A DNA stretch of 64,000 nucleotides from Adiantum capillus-veneris (taxonomy: Eukaryota > Streptophyta > Polypodiopsida > Polypodiales > Pteridaceae): the NCBI GenBank assembly GCA_014529385.2, contig CM043950.1:73194435-73258434 (forward strand), given 5' to 3'. Position 1 is the first letter of the stretch. Every line of letters starts with the position of its first letter. This document shows positions 10,435 to 22,684 of the stretch, in pieces. The notes under the pieces were generated by a model. The model worked only from the letters and a program-made list of their open reading frames with translations. It had not been told where the DNA came from and did no database searches. Position numbers and translations under genes: made by a program.

Positions 10435-13400
10435 TGTGTGCAACCAATAACTGAAACAAAGTGACACGCCTCGGCTGTCTGAAGTCCCACAGCCTCTGCC
10501 AAAGGCTTCCAAGACTATGAGGCCCTCCTTCTGCCAATGTCGTGCTGTAGCGGGGCGGGCCTCTCTCTTTGATGCAAGTATATGATGTCCAAGCCGAACA
10601 GTGTACTGAAATAAGGGGACTCGTGGGCGGTCTACAAAAGAGAAGGCGTCCCTCCATAGCCACTCACCAGGATCCCACTGTACTCGTGCCAGTGGACAAC
10701 AATCCGAAGACCATAGCCTCCAGTGTTCAGTCTCAAGATCTACTGGGTCAGGATCTATGACGCAAGTCCTCCCACAGATGCCCACAACTCGGATCCTCTG
10801 GAGACAGCACTCTGCTACCTGCGGGGCCTCTACTGCAACTCGATGTAATCGTCCCCCACCCTGAAGCTCGAAGAACAGGGCTGGGACAGTCTCAGAGCAG
10901 GCCCGGATTGAAATGAGAACCTCCAGTCGTGTGAAGGCTCCCATCCACCAGGGTGCTACTGGCTCGAGAGGCGCGAGCCACTCAACTGGAACTGACTCTG
11001 AGATGTCGTGACACATGCTCTGCACCCCTCTCATCCTCTGTAGCTGGAAACCCTACACCTTCTCTGACAAACCTGTGAACTCTAGCTAGTCACCTAGAGA
11101 GCGCGCTGGACCTACTGCCATGGGACCCCAAGAAACATGAGGCCGAATCCCAACCAAGTGACCTCTCTGAGTGCTAACCATGGGGTTCTAGGCGAGGGGC
11201 TGCATTAGGCGCTCCTCCGTGCACATCGGATGTCTCTGCTCTAGGCCACGCCGTAAGAGCTCCCAAGATCCAAGCAAACTCACAATGAAGCGGTCCTCCA
11301 GTCTCCTGCTCAAACCAACTCGTCGCATCTCTGTAAAGATCCATCTGGTCAAAGGTTGCCAAGGGCCTCCTGACTGAGGCACCCTTGCACGAAGCCTCTG
11401 CAACAAGAACTCCTTCCAGGGCTCCTCTCGTGGAAGACGTCCTCTGACTATGAACTTCCCAAGAAGGGCTTTGCTCTGATGTGCTGGATCAATGATCCCA
11501 AGCCCTCCCTAAGAACAAGGAAGTGTGATGACCGACCAAGCCACCTTGGCTCGGGCAATCTGAGTGTCACGTCCTGACCAAAGGAAGTTCCTGATCAGCC
11601 TCTCTACCTGGATGATACAAGAACTTGAAAAGATCCAGCAAGAAGTGATGTACCACATAGTCGCCAACAACTCCTGGTTGGCAACACTACTCTACCAGCC
11701 AACGAAAGTTGTGTTGAGCTCCAATGTAGCAGCTTTCTCCTGATGGACAAGAGAAGAGGAGCAATCTGCTGCTCGGGGGATAAGTCCAAACCAACCTGAC
11801 AACCCAAGTACTGAACTGCAGTCCCTCGGGGGATCCACCCGAAACCCTCTCCTGGCATCCAATCTGGCACAGGAGCACTGCCAACCGAGAAAGCCACTCT
11901 CTTTCTCTATTTGATCAGTACGCTCAATGCACAACAGAAGGTCTCCAAAGCCTGCTCACATCTGTGTAGATTGGCCTCTAGGCCCTCTAAGTACAAGGCT
12001 GAGTCATCAGCAAACTCAGTGTCCAGTAGCTCATCTCCACGAATAGGGAGTGCTAAGAACCTCATACCAACCTTCTCTGACACCAAAAATCTGCTCATCG
12101 CCTCCGCATAGAATATAAAGAGAAAGGGGGCAAGAGGACAACCCTGTTTGACCGAGCGTGTGAGCATCAAGCGCTCACCTCTACCTCCTGCCAAAAGCAC
12201 CTGAGTGTGAGCCTGTCCATACAAATCTGACACCCCTCTGATCCAAGCATCTGAGAAGCCCATCCTGTGTAGAGTGCCCTCTAGAAATTCCCAATCAACT
12301 CTGTCGTATGCCTTCTCAAAATCGAGAAGAAGAATCACAAGGTCCTCCCCACGGAGCGGTGCTAGGGCAGAAGCCTCCTAGAAAGTGAAGATGTTGTCAA
12401 GGATACTGTGTTCCTTGAAAAAACCTGTCTGAGTCCCATGTAAAGGCTCTCCAAAAGTGGCTGAATCCTCAAACTCAGAGCCTTGGCAAGAATTTTGTAG
12501 GCTAAGTTGAGGATGGTGATGGGGCGCCACTGTCGAATCTCATCCAAGGAGCCACCCTCCTTTGGAATGAGGTAAATCAGGCCCTCACTCATGCTATCAG
12601 GCATCACTCCTGTGTGAAAAATGTACTGAAAGGCACTACACAAATCTGGGCCAAGCAGGTCCCAGTACTCCAACAAAAAGCTGGGAGTCAGCCCATCCTC
12701 ACCTAAACAGCTACCACGAGGGAGAGCCCTAAGAGCCGTGTGCAACTCCTCAAGCTAAAGTGGCATCTCTAGCCTCTGGCGCATCTCCTCAGTCATAAGA
12801 CAAGGCATCTGTGCCCAAACCTGCTCCCTGCATGCATCCTGCCGCTCTGACTCGGGTTGAGCCGATAGTAACTCACGGTAAAATCCAGTAGCAACTGCAC
12901 GCATCTCCTCGGGCTCACAAACAACAGACCCATCGGGTCTCCTCAACTGATTGAACTTGGCATGCGAGTACCGAGGTCCGAGTGTCTCAAAAAAAGCACC
13001 TGTCACTCTTTCACCCACCTGAGTCCACTGAGATGCCTGTCGGTGAAAGGTAAACTCATGATGCCTCTCCTCCGTTCTAGCAAGCTCATATCCAGCATGC
13101 TGCAACTGCTCCTTCAACCATGGACTGTCTGGATGCGGCTCCTGCATCCTATGTAATGAAGCAATGCCTCGTCTGAGACGCTGCTCCTCCTCTCTCGCTG
13201 CAGCCCGGCAAGCCAGAGGCTCCTGGAGAAAAAAGTGTCAAAGCTGAGCTAGGCCTAAGGCCACTCTGTCTGTAGGTAGAGCCTGGATGTCCATGCCCTT
13301 TGTCCAGAGAGCCTCTACCCTCTCTCTGAGTGCTGAGTCCAACAAGACCCGCTCTGGGATGCGAAGCATCGTGCTCCCACTCCTCTGCCTGTCTGCCACT

Positions 13401-13453
13401 ATGAGGATCACTGGTGCATGATCCGAGAAGGATGTCCCTGGGAGGATTCCCAC
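10435..13453 (-). pseudogene. LINE-A ORF2 reverse transcriptase and C-terminus
   Basis: Reading resumes with the endonuclease end (FSDHAPVIL near 13,440). It continues through the pre-RT region (12,755-13,147), RT fingers with LIPKEGG and RPITILN (12,362-12,745), and palm motifs LLDFEKAYDRVDW, SVKQGCPLAPFLF and the catalytic FADDSALY (11,907-12,338). The thumb and C-terminal region follow (11,174-11,900). The frame at 10,432-11,034 (WLAPLEPVAPWWMGAF ... VSLCFSYW) is the 3' domain of this LINE type. Frames change near 12,745, 12,360, 11,905 and 11,040, so it cannot make one protein, although the FADD active site is still present. Confidence 0.85.
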
Positions 13454-13458
13454 TGATC

Positions 13459-14559
13459 TGTCACGGGAACTGAATAATAGAGATAGACAGCAAAATAGAG
13501 GAAGAAATATTTGTATTGATAGCGTTTCATACAACAGAGGAGCAAAATATATGGGCACACTCCGTTGTACGGAGCTCGAACCTCTCGACCACCCCCGAGC
13601 TTCAGTTTTCTTGCATGCAGCGTCTCACTCGCACTCGCACTTGCACTCCCACTCTCACTCTCACTCTCACTCGCACTCGCACTCGCACTCGCAGAAGAAG
13701 AGATCGGTGAGTGATCCCCAGACGCACCACCCGTCGTGCTTTTATCCTTCTTTTTCTCGAAAAGCCTGCACAATTTTCGTACCAAGTATACCTGCGAGAA
13801 TAATATAAGAACGTGATCGCTAAGCGATCCGTAAAGGTTATATTTCTATCATGACACTTTGCACAGATCGTGTTTCACACATTGATTTCTGTATCGCCTA
13901 CAAAATAGCCAAAAGAACATACTCGTGCAACCAATTCAACATGATAATCAAAGTTAAAAAAAAAAATTATATACCTTCATAATCTCAATTACCATACTCT
14001 ACCATGAAGAGACAATCCACTTCTTGGTTGATAGCAGGGAGAACTGTATGATATTGTATGTCTGTCTGTCCTTGTGTACACTACACTGCTGCTGCCTTCT
14101 GTTTGTTTTCATCATAACTTTTACAAACGAACTCAGAACAGAGCGATCCACGTACTCAAAACGACGAGAATAGGTCTGGTCTACAAGGCAACGTAGACAG
14201 AATTGCAAAAAACGTCTCTGTTTGGTTCAAAATGCAACTTTTAGATCGCGACTCATAAAACCTCTAAGCCTACCCATGCATTTTAAGCTAAAACACATAA
14301 ATATAAAACATTGATATTAATAAAAATCTCAATTTTACTGTTCATAGACAGACTATCTGTTATTCATTAATCTTTATCAAATCCATCTTTAGTGTATTAT
14401 TTTTTAAAAAAGAATATATGTTCTCTCTTAATATCTCAACTCATTCGTATAAGCTCTATTTAATAGACTATTCAACAATCTTTCAAATCGTGCTAACGAA
14501 AGATACGTCCTGCTACATTCTTTTTGACTTTAAGAACTTCAAAGACTAGTCCTATTACA
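13459..14559 (-). repeat. Chromovirus 3' LTR
   Basis: 1,101 bp, starting TGTCACGGG and ending TCCTATTACA on the plus strand, paired with the copy at 18,484-19,618. It contains a CACTCG/CACTCT hexamer array (about 13,620-13,695). Confidence 0.93.
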
Positions 14560-14599
14560 TTCTCCCCTTATCAAAATTAACTCTGTCCTCAGAGTTGGT

Positions 14600-16050
14600 C
14601 TAAAGAGAGGAAAATTCTCTTTGCAAAACACTAAGATCAACCCATGATGCATCCTCTACTGGATAGTTGTGCCACTTAACCAAAACTTCCACAATGTCTC
14701 TATTTCTCAGATGTTTAAAACGCCTATCTAGTACTAAGTCTGATTCTACAGTCAATGGTCCGTCATCTTTCAACTTAGAGTTGTCCTCTAAAACATGATG
14801 CACATTAGGAACATACTTTTTCAATAAACTCACATAGAATACATGATGCACTTTAACATGAGAAGGCAATTCCAATTTGTAAGCTAATGAACCAATGCGC
14901 TTCAAAATTTTAAATGGACCAACAAATCGTGGAGACAATCTTCTATCATTTCCAAGAATCAAATGAGACTTCTCAGGAATAACCTTTAAAAAACCATATC
15001 ACCAGTTTCATACTCCACAACACGATGTTTCTTGTCATAATACAGTTTATGTCTCTTTTGAGATTCTCTAATATTCCCCCTGATTTTGGCCAACTCGCTA
15101 TCCATTTTCTCAAGCATCTCACATGACAGTTCTACCTTATTCCTCGAATTAAGAAAATGAATAGGTGCAAGATAGTTATAGCCATACATTGCCTCAAACA
15201 GAGTCATCCTAATAGATGAATGATATAAACTGTTATATGCAAATTCAACCACCAAAGGCAGATATTCATTCCGATTAGATTGGTTTTCATTGACATACAT
15301 TTGTAACATATCTTCTAGAATACGATTCACTCTCTCCGTTTCCCCATCTGTTTGAGGATTGAAAGCATTAGACATGCGTAACTGGGTACCTATAGAGTCA
15401 AAAATCGCTCTCCAAAAATGAGAAGTGAACTTAGAATCTCTGTCAGACACAATGCTCTTGGGCATGCCATGCAAACGAAATATCTCTTTCACAAACAAGT
15501 GTGCAATGGTCAAAGCAGTATCAATTATTTTCATGGGAAAGAAGTGAGCCTGTTTTATGAGTCTATCTACCACCACAAAGATCAAGTCATACCCTCCACG
15601 AGTAGTAGGAAGTCTAATAATAAAGTCCATGGATATAGACTCCCACTTCTGTAAAGGAATGTCTAAGGGTTGAAGGTCACTAGGCATCCTCTTATGTTCA
15701 ATTTTAACTTGTTGACATTGAAAGCATTCACGCACATAATTCTTAACATCCAATTTCATACGTGGCCAAAAGAATGAACTTTTAATCTTTTCAAAAGTCT
15801 TACTAAATCTAGGATGACAAGAAAAAGGTGAGTTATGACACTCATGCAGAATTTAACTCTTAAAAGTAGAATTTGCAGGAATACACAAGCAGTCATAATA
15901 ATATAGATTTCCCTTATACAAGTGATATTTGTTCTCATAGATCTCACAAATATTCTCACGCAAGAATTTCAAAATAGGCATATAAAAGGAATCATTTTCA
16001 ACTTTAGCATGTATCTCATCAATCAAATTGGATCGCACAACAATCAACAA
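14600..16050 (-). pseudogene. Chromovirus integrase with chromodomain
   Basis: Reading on from RNase H, a zinc-binding region (HECHNSPFSCH ... CFQCQQ) is split by a stop and frameshift at about 15,850 and 15,757. The catalytic core has SMDFIIRLP, SDRDSKFT and NPQTDGETERVN, so the D, D and E residues are all present. After another break near 14,985 comes a C-terminal region (RRLSPRFVGPFKILKRIG) and a chromodomain (VLVKWHNYPVEDASWV, about residues 90-110 of the last 120). In chromoviruses this module directs insertion to particular chromatin, so its presence fixes the lineage. Confidence 0.92.
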
Positions 16051-17259
16051 TTACACATGGGCCTACGACTCAATGCATCTTCAACTTTATTCTCTTTCCC
16101 ACACAAATACTTCAAGTCAAAATCATACTCAGCCAGCAATTCAATCCATCTCCTTTGTCTATTGTTTAACAATGGCTGAGTGAAAATATACTTCAAACTT
16201 TGATGATCAGTACGCAATTCAAATTTGACACCAAGCAAAAGATGACACCAATGTTTCAATGCATGAACAACAGCAAGCAATTCTAGATCACTCTTCCTTC
16301 TTGTGTCAAAACACACCCTAGTTGTTCACCACTAGCATCACATGACACAACAAATGGTTTGCCCATCTCAGGAACTTTCAAAACACATTTTTCTGCTATT
16401 TTAGCCTTCAAGGTCTCAAAAGCAGTCTCACAGGTAGAAGTCCACACAAAACCCTTGTCTTTCTTGGTCAATTCGGTCAAAGAACTTGCTATCTTAGAGA
16501 AATCTTTAATGTGTGCTCTCTCATATTGTGCTAGACCCATAAAGCTTCTTACATCTCTTACTAACATAGTCTTAACTTTATCAAGATCAATGTGAATCCC
16601 CTCTTTAGAAATCACTCTTCCCAAATACACAATCTGATCCTTTGCAAAAGAATACTTACTTGCTTTGGCATACAGTTTATGTTCACGCAAAACCTCAAAT
16701 GTTTTCTTTAAGTGCAATGCATGATCTTCTTCATTCGTAGAATACACAAAATATTATCCAAGAATACCAGAATGAAGTCCTCAAGATAGGGGTGAAAAAT
16801 ATTATTCATTAAGCACATGAAAGTTGTTGGTTCATTAGTCAAACCAAAAGCAAGAACTCTAAATTCATAATGTCCATAACGTGTACGAAAAGAAATCTTT
16901 GGAATGTCCTCGGCCTTGATACGGATTTGATGGTAGCCAGAACGAAGGTCAAACATTGAAAATATTGTGGCACCACTCAAATGACTAAGCAGTTTATCTA
17001 TGTGAGGAAGAGGATATTTGTTCTTAATGGTCTTTTTGTTTAATCCCCTATAGTCGATGCATAACCTATATGTACCACTCTTTCTCTTTTGGAATAACAG
17101 AGGACTACCCCAAGGAGATACACTAGGTTTAATGAAACCCTTTTTCAAAAGATCATCAAGTTGTATCTTGAGCTCTTTAAGCTCATCAATATTGAACCCA
17201 TATGGAGATCTGGAATAAGGTGTCGCTCCTGGATATAGATCTATGGCATGGTCTACCAC
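16044..17259 (-). pseudogene. Chromovirus reverse transcriptase and RNase H
   Basis: The RT shows [36 protein letters not shown] and AFGLTN in order. The active site reads FLDN where FLDD is expected, so the second catalytic Asp is lost. A frameshift follows at about 16,740. The next frame carries KLYAKASKYSF, YLGRVISKEGI and the connection KDFSKIASSLTELTKK, with roughly ten residues missing before RSFMGLAQYE. RNase H follows with SCDASGEQLG, RKSDLELLAV (normally ...ELLAVV), LRTDHQSLKY and GKENKVEDALSR. The coding trace extends upstream to about 17,350 in a shifted frame ([14 protein letters not shown]). It makes no functional polymerase. Confidence 0.9.
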
Positions 17260-18469
17260 TCTAGGCGGAGGTATACCAGGAAGATCGTCCGGAACACATC
17301 CTTAACTTCATGTAAGAGATCCTCTATAAATTCTCGATTTGTCTCTTTATGTTTATCCCCAGATTCTCTTCAATCTCATTAGCAAACACAAGCAACGTCT
17401 CACACAAGCAAACACAAGCAACATCTCACACTCTTATCTAAGTCACCTTATCAATTCCATTGCCAAAACTAGATTTGGAATCTCTTTCTTTCCACAAAGA
17501 GTGTGACTTATCATCATCAAATGATTAAAGATATATGTTTCTTTCTTAACAATCAATCAAAATATGATTTTCAATGATCTAATTGATACCAATGATAACA
17601 TCATGCATATCAATGTTTATGTTATAGAAATCATCTCTATGATTTCGACTCTTCAAAGAAAAAAAAACAAATTTTCTACTAACTCTTTCGTGAAACTATT
17701 ATTACCACTAGTTAAGTCCACATGTCTTTTAACTTCTCGATTTAATTTCAAGTTTAATTTCTCAATCAATTTAAACGATAAGAAGCAATGAATACTATCC
17801 AAATCAATTAAGAAATTCAAATTTTAATCTCAACTTCTACACATAAATTCGATCTCACAGAAGCTTTTAAAGGATGTATCAAAGACATAAAACATCACAA
17901 AGAAGGGGTAGATGACTTACCTTTATCGTACGCATCGCCAAAAGTCTCCAATTGAGCCTTCTTGGTACGTATTGTCTTATCGGTCACCTTGCTTGAGCAT
18001 TCGAAAGTCTCGTGGTCGTGTTCTCGATATTGAAAGTATAATCTAAATCTTTGAGTTATTCAATCTACGCTTCTAAATCTTTGCATATCTTTCTTATACC
18101 ATCAAACTCTTTAAGCTTATCCTTCGTTAAGAATGATTGGTTGTCGCTTCTCCCATATCGTCATCGTTTTTTTTTCGCGTTGACGACCTCTATGTCCACC
18201 ACCACCATTCCCACCATCACCACTATCACCATCGCCAGGTACCCCAGTGCCGCCACAATGATTATTGTTTCTTGGTGGATTAGCATGGTTTTCGCCTCAT
18301 ATTTGCCATCAAGGTCCACATAGATATCCGGCTCTCGTGCTGCTTTGCCCCGCAGAGCCTCAGCACGCTCCCGATTTTCTTGTTCCAGATCTTCTCATAG
18401 TCGCGAAATAAGGTCTTCTTGCTCCTTCATCCTCCTCTCGTATCCTTCCATGTCCAGAATCAACCGCTT

Positions 18470-18481
18470 GCTCTGATACCA
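18470..18481 (-). promoter_or_regulatory. Primer binding site, initiator Met-tRNA type
   Basis: The minus strand reads TGGTATCAGAGC two bases inside the 5' LTR. This is the usual plant retrotransposon site at which the tRNA 3' end primes minus-strand DNA synthesis. Confidence 0.9.
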
Positions 18482-18483
18482 AT

Positions 18484-19618
18484 TGTCACAGGAACCGAAT
18501 AATAGAGATAGACAGCAAAACAGAGGAAGAAATCTTTGTATTGATAGTGTTTGATAAAACAGAGAAGCAAAATATATGGGCGCACTCCGTTGTACGTAGC
18601 TCGAACCTCCCGACAACCCCCGAGCTTCAGTTCGCTTGCATGCAGCGTCTCACTCGCACTCGCACTCGTACTCGCACTCGCACTCTCACTCTCACCCACA
18701 CTCGCACTCGCACTCGCAGAAGAAGAGATTGGTGAATGATCCCCAAACGCACCACCCGTCGTGCTTTTATCCTTCTTTTCCTCGAAAAGCCTGCACGATT
18801 TTCGTACTAAGTATACCTACGAGAATAATATAAGAACGTGATCCCTAAGCGATCCGTAAAGGTTAGATTTCTATCATGACACTTTGCACAGATCCTGTTT
18901 CACACATTGATTTCTGCATCGCCTACAAAATAGCCAAAAGAACATACTCGTGCAACCAATTCAACATGATAATCAAAGTAAAAAAAAAAATTATATACCT
19001 TCATAATCTCAATTACCATACTCTACCATGAAGAAACAATCCACTTCTTGGTTGATAGCAGGGAGAACAGTATGATATTGTATGTCTGTCTGTCCCTGTG
19101 TACACTACACTGCTGCTGTCTTCTGTTTGTTTTCATCATAACTTTTACAAACAAACTCAGAACACAGCGATCCAGGTACTCAAAACGTCGAGAATAGGTC
19201 TGGTCTACAAGGCATCGCGGACAGAATTGCAAAAAACGTCTTTGTTTGATAAAAAACGCAACTTTTACGTCGCAACTCATAAAACCTCTATTTTTGGGTC
19301 TCCACTACTTTTACAACTTATTTTAAGCCTACCCATGCATTTTAAGCTAAAACACATAAATATAAAACATTGATATTAATAAAAATCTCAATTTTACTGT
19401 TCATAGACAGACTATCTATTATTCATTAATCTTTATCAAATCCTTCTTTAGTGTATTATTTAAAAAAAAAGAATTTATGTTCTCTCTTAATATCTCAACT
19501 CATTCGTATAAGCTCTATTTAATAAACTATTCAACAATCTTTCAAATCGTGCTAACGAAAGATATGTCCTGCTACATTCTTTTTGACTTTAAGAACTTCA
19601 AAGACTAGTCCTATTACA
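18484..19618 (-). repeat. Chromovirus 5' LTR
   Basis: 1,135 bp, the partner of the repeat at 13,459-14,559. The size difference is mainly one insertion of about 34 bp near 19,290-19,325. A CACTCG-type hexamer array lies at about 18,645-18,720. Confidence 0.93.
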
Positions 19619-19623
19619 TGATC

Positions 19624-20317
19624 CCCCCAAGTCACTGAAGTGGTCACTAGTGTAGAAATGATCTATCCTCGATAGATTCACTCCTCCCACTCTGTGGTCC
19701 GATCTATAGAAGGCAAGACTAGCTGGGGGCCTCACAAAGCCAGAGTGCTGCAATGTATCCAAGACCCTCAAAGTCATACACAACCTCTCCCAAGCTCCTA
19801 ACTCGACTCCATGCACAGTAGCATGGCTACCTCCTATCCTATAAGAAGGGTCCTCCAACATGTTGAAGTCCCCTCCTACACACCAATGGTCAGCCTGCGG
19901 CAAAGACTCAACAATCTGTGACCAAAACTATGCACTAGCACTCGCCACATTCGGCGCATAGATGTTCAGGAATCCCACAATGCCACCCTGAACCTGCATA
20001 GTAATCCACTGAGCCCTGCCTGGCACAATAATCCCTTTGTCCACAATGGCGTGCTGCAATGAATCCGCAATAGTCATACATACCCCACCCTGGATGCCTC
20101 CAGGTCCAAAAGCAACTTACCAAAAGGTATCATATCGTCCATGCAAAATCTGACCACATCGCCGAATGCAGCTCTCACACAGATGGTGCTCCTCAAGCAT
20201 AAGGAGATCAATCTCTCCTCCCACAAGGCAACGCTAAATCTCCTGACGCAATCGGCCTCGCTGTCGCTGAAATTGGGGCCCACCTAGTCCCTACACGTTC
20301 CACGAGATGATCCTCAT
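19624..20317 (-). pseudogene. LINE-A ORF2 endonuclease, 5' part
   Basis: ORF2 begins MRIISWNV at ATG 20,317, the typical start of a LINE apurinic/apyrimidinic-like endonuclease, with the catalytic Asn in SWN. Downstream are EEHHLCE (the position of the metal-binding Glu), IYAPN, and GGDFNML with the Asp/Asn pair. Four in-frame stops (for example TAG after SWNV) interrupt it. The domain is then cut by the chromovirus. Its last part, including SDHAPV, resumes beyond the insert at 13,453. In life this enzyme nicks target DNA to prime reverse transcription. Confidence 0.85.
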
Positions 20318-20430
20318 GGGGAGCGAGAGAGAACAGATGCTGCAACAGCAGCAAGACGGGCTATCTTTGAGGCAGGCTTGGATGGGGAGTAATCCGCATC
20401 CGAGCGCCCTCTAGATAGGCGAGAATACAG

Positions 20431-20949
20431 TTAGTGCCTAGCCCAAGCCCAAGCTAAGCGAGCCGTGCGTAAAGCAACCTCCTCTGTCCAGGAGTCCTCA
20501 TGAATGTATACATAGCAAGGCAAACACTGTGTATAGTACACCACAATGTGCCTACAACCTGCTGAGTCCGGGGGTGTCACCGCAAACTTGGCCAATGTCC
20601 ACAAACTCTGTAACAAATCTATAACTCCAAGTTCTCGCATGTGATGAGAGAACGCGAGAACCTGTGTATGTACCCATCCCACAACTGAGTCGAGGGACCA
20701 CTTTGTCTCGGCCCTACCATAGAGGGGGAAGGAGAAACCAAATGCTGAGTCCAAGGCCTCTCGCCCTCTAGCGGCGAGGAACAAAACATGGACTGTGAAG
20801 CAAGCTGCCTCGTGGTCTGCTGCGAAATCGCCGAGAAAGCGAGTGAGCCCGTAGTCGAAGAAGTCCCAGTGGAGTCTGAGGTCAATGCTCGTCATACCAT
20901 GAGGGATAGCTGCAAGCGAAGATGTCTGAATCTGCAAAGGTGGCCGCAA
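20431..20949 (-). pseudogene. LINE-A ORF1 C-terminal part or inter-ORF frame
   Basis: This 172-codon frame overlaps the end of ORF1 and precedes the ORF2 start at 20,317. It has a plausible globular composition (DLRLHWDFFDYGLTRFLGD ... RTARLAWAWARH) but no motif I can name. A frameshift joining it to ORF1 as its C-terminal portion is the simplest explanation; an independent small ORF cannot be excluded. Confidence 0.45.
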
Positions 20950-22199
20950 GAAAGGCTGACCCTCTCTCGTTCGGCGACTTGTGGCAAAGGCGCTGCCAAG
21001 AGATCTCTTGGCCGCTGACGAGGGACCAGTCTCCTGAGCCGACTGTGGAACTGGGACAGGAGAGGGAGGAGAAGGATCTGGGGGGAGCAGGGAAGAAGAG
21101 GAGCGGGGTGGGGCGACATAGGTAGAGGGGCGAGGTGGAGAGGCGATGGGAGCAGAGGGAGGGGGGAGGATGATGAGAAGGAGGGGAACTCTGAAGGGGA
21201 AGCGGCTGTCGAGGGTGAAGCGGAGGTGGAGGCTGGCGTAGGGGACACTTCGTGCTCAAGAGGACCAAAGAGGCTCCCCGTGGGAACCCACTGTTGCTGA
21301 GTAGGCACCTGAGGGCCACTCTGAGTACCAGGCTGTCGCTGCGGCCCTTGGCGTCGACGGCCACGGGCCTGCTGCCACCCCTCCTCCGCTGGAGCCCCAG
21401 ACTCGGGGGGTGGCTCTGAATCTATGCGTTGTACCACTGGCTGAGGCTGCGGCCCAGCCTTGGCAGGCTGGGGCTGAGGCTGAGGTGCAGGTTGTGGCCT
21501 CCAGGCCTTCGCAAGGTGGCCCATCTCTCGGAAAATGAAGCACTGGTTCGGGAGGCCCGAGTACTCCACACTCTGTCTAAACCAACCCCCACTCACCCGA
21601 GGTATAAGGATGACCTTCGGGAGCATGTGGGTATCTTTGAACAAAACTCGAACTGAAGGGATGCCAACCGCCTTGGCAGCTACTAATGCTACCATACGAG
21701 GTGACTCGAGGACAGTCCCAATGGCGGAACCAATCCTGGAAATAAGTGGTAGGTACTCCCTCTGTAAACCCGGAAAGCAGACTGAGATGGGGATGTCTGC
21801 CTCCTCTACTAGAACATCCGAAGTCGGGTAAAAACCATGTCGCCACTGTCGAAAGTGGGTGCGTGATGCTCGGATGGCCAGTGGACTCATAGCTATGATC
21901 TTGGAAGCCATCTCGGAGGTCTCGAACTCGATCTGATAGTACCCCCGTCCGAGAATCTGGACATCCAAGATCTTGCCCACCTCTGGGAGAAGATGGGCAT
22001 GGAGAAGGTCTCGTAGCTCTCCTTTGCTAGGTCGGGTGCCGAGAACGTTGCAGATGACCGAAGTCGCCTGCAAACGCTCTACCTCTACGGCAAGGCTCGC
22101 TTGCTCTATCGGCGAAAGAGCAAGTCGAATGGTGGACTCAACGGGGTCGGGTGAGGGGGCTTCAAGCGAGTCCCTATGTGGCAAATCTCGAGCCTCCAT
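20892..22199 (-). pseudogene. LINE-A ORF1 (RNA-binding protein)
   Basis: The 435-codon frame starts at ATG 22,199. Residues 30-200 resemble the DUF4283-type N-terminal domain of plant L1 ORF1 proteins. These bind element RNA and travel with it as a ribonucleoprotein. Around residue 213 is a CCHC-like knuckle, CFIFREMGHLAKAW, in which the second and last cysteines are replaced by Phe and Trp, so zinc binding is probably lost. A Pro/Gln-rich repeat (PQPQPQPAK) and a long Ser/Pro tail follow. The tail from about residue 330 is probably out of frame, since the adjoining frame at 20,949-20,431 looks more protein-like. Confidence 0.75.
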
Positions 22200-22655
22200 T
22201 TGTGTCTATTGTTGTGTCGGAGAAGTGGATAAAACGATAGCGCTGCAGATGACCTTGAAGAACACTATCCAAGAAGGAATACTGCCAATGCCGGCTGAAG
22301 GATACCTTCGAGAAGAGAGGCAAAAAAACAAGGAGGCCGGGGGGGGGGGGGGTAATGCGGATTGGGTTGGGATATGGCGGCGAGCGGGGCAAGGTGTGAC
22401 AGCGCGCTAGAGGGGCTGCGGGCTAGGATTGGGTGCGGCAGCAGGCGAGGGGGGGGGGGGGGGATCGGGCAGCGAACGGGGCAGACAGGGAGGGAGGCTG
22501 CGCAGGAAAGAAGGTAGGGCGGACTGCACAGGGGGCGGGCAGGGCAGGCTGCGCAAGGGGGGCAGGGGCGGAGGTGCAACGCAGGGGCAGGGAGGAGGAG
22601 AGGGGATGGCAAGGAAGGGGGAGGAGGGGGGGGGGGGGGAGTGAGCGGCAGCAAT
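22200..22655 (-). other. LINE-A 5' leader, G-rich on plus strand
   Basis: This 455-bp stretch lies upstream of ORF1 and has no convincing ORF. It is strongly strand-biased, with G runs of 12 or more at about 22,340, 22,449 and 22,628. It ends where TNP2-related sequence begins. Proline-rich frames on the minus strand are artefacts of the C runs. Confidence 0.55.
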
Positions 22656-22684
22656 AGCGAGTAATTTTACTTGCCATTCAAAGA

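Larger units (their letters stand above)
13459..19618 (-). mobile_element. Full-length Ty3/gypsy chromovirus
   Basis: The element is bounded by TGTCAC...ATTACA repeats of about 1.1 kb and flanked by identical 5-bp duplications TGATC (13,454-13,458 and 19,619-19,623). On the minus strand the order is 5' LTR (19,618-18,484), primer site matching initiator Met-tRNA (TGGTATCAGAGC, 18,481-18,470), decayed gag/protease, RT, RNase H, integrase with chromodomain, an AAGGGGAGAA polypurine tract, and the 3' LTR (14,559-13,459). The two LTRs differ by several substitutions and an indel of about 34 bp near 19,290, so the insertion is not recent. It sits inside the LINE-A endonuclease. Confidence 0.95.
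10435..22655 (-). mobile_element. LINE-A, L1-type, interrupted by a chromovirus
   Basis: Without the 6.16-kb insert this non-LTR retrotransposon is about 6 kb, the usual L1 size. In transcription order it has a GC-rich 5' leader with long G runs (22,655-22,200), ORF1 with a DUF4283-like region and a degraded zinc knuckle, then ORF2 with an apurinic-type endonuclease, reverse transcriptase (FADD) and C-terminal domain. The endonuclease is cut at 19,619/13,458 by the chromovirus. No poly(A) tail was seen at the 3' end near 10,435, so that end is truncated or overwritten. Numerous stops and frameshifts mark it as inactive. Confidence 0.85.

Noticed and set aside
13551-13808. His-Ser-rich frames (HSHSHSH) at 13.6 and 18.7 kb
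   Set aside because: They come from CACTCG/CACTCT hexamer arrays inside the chromovirus LTRs.
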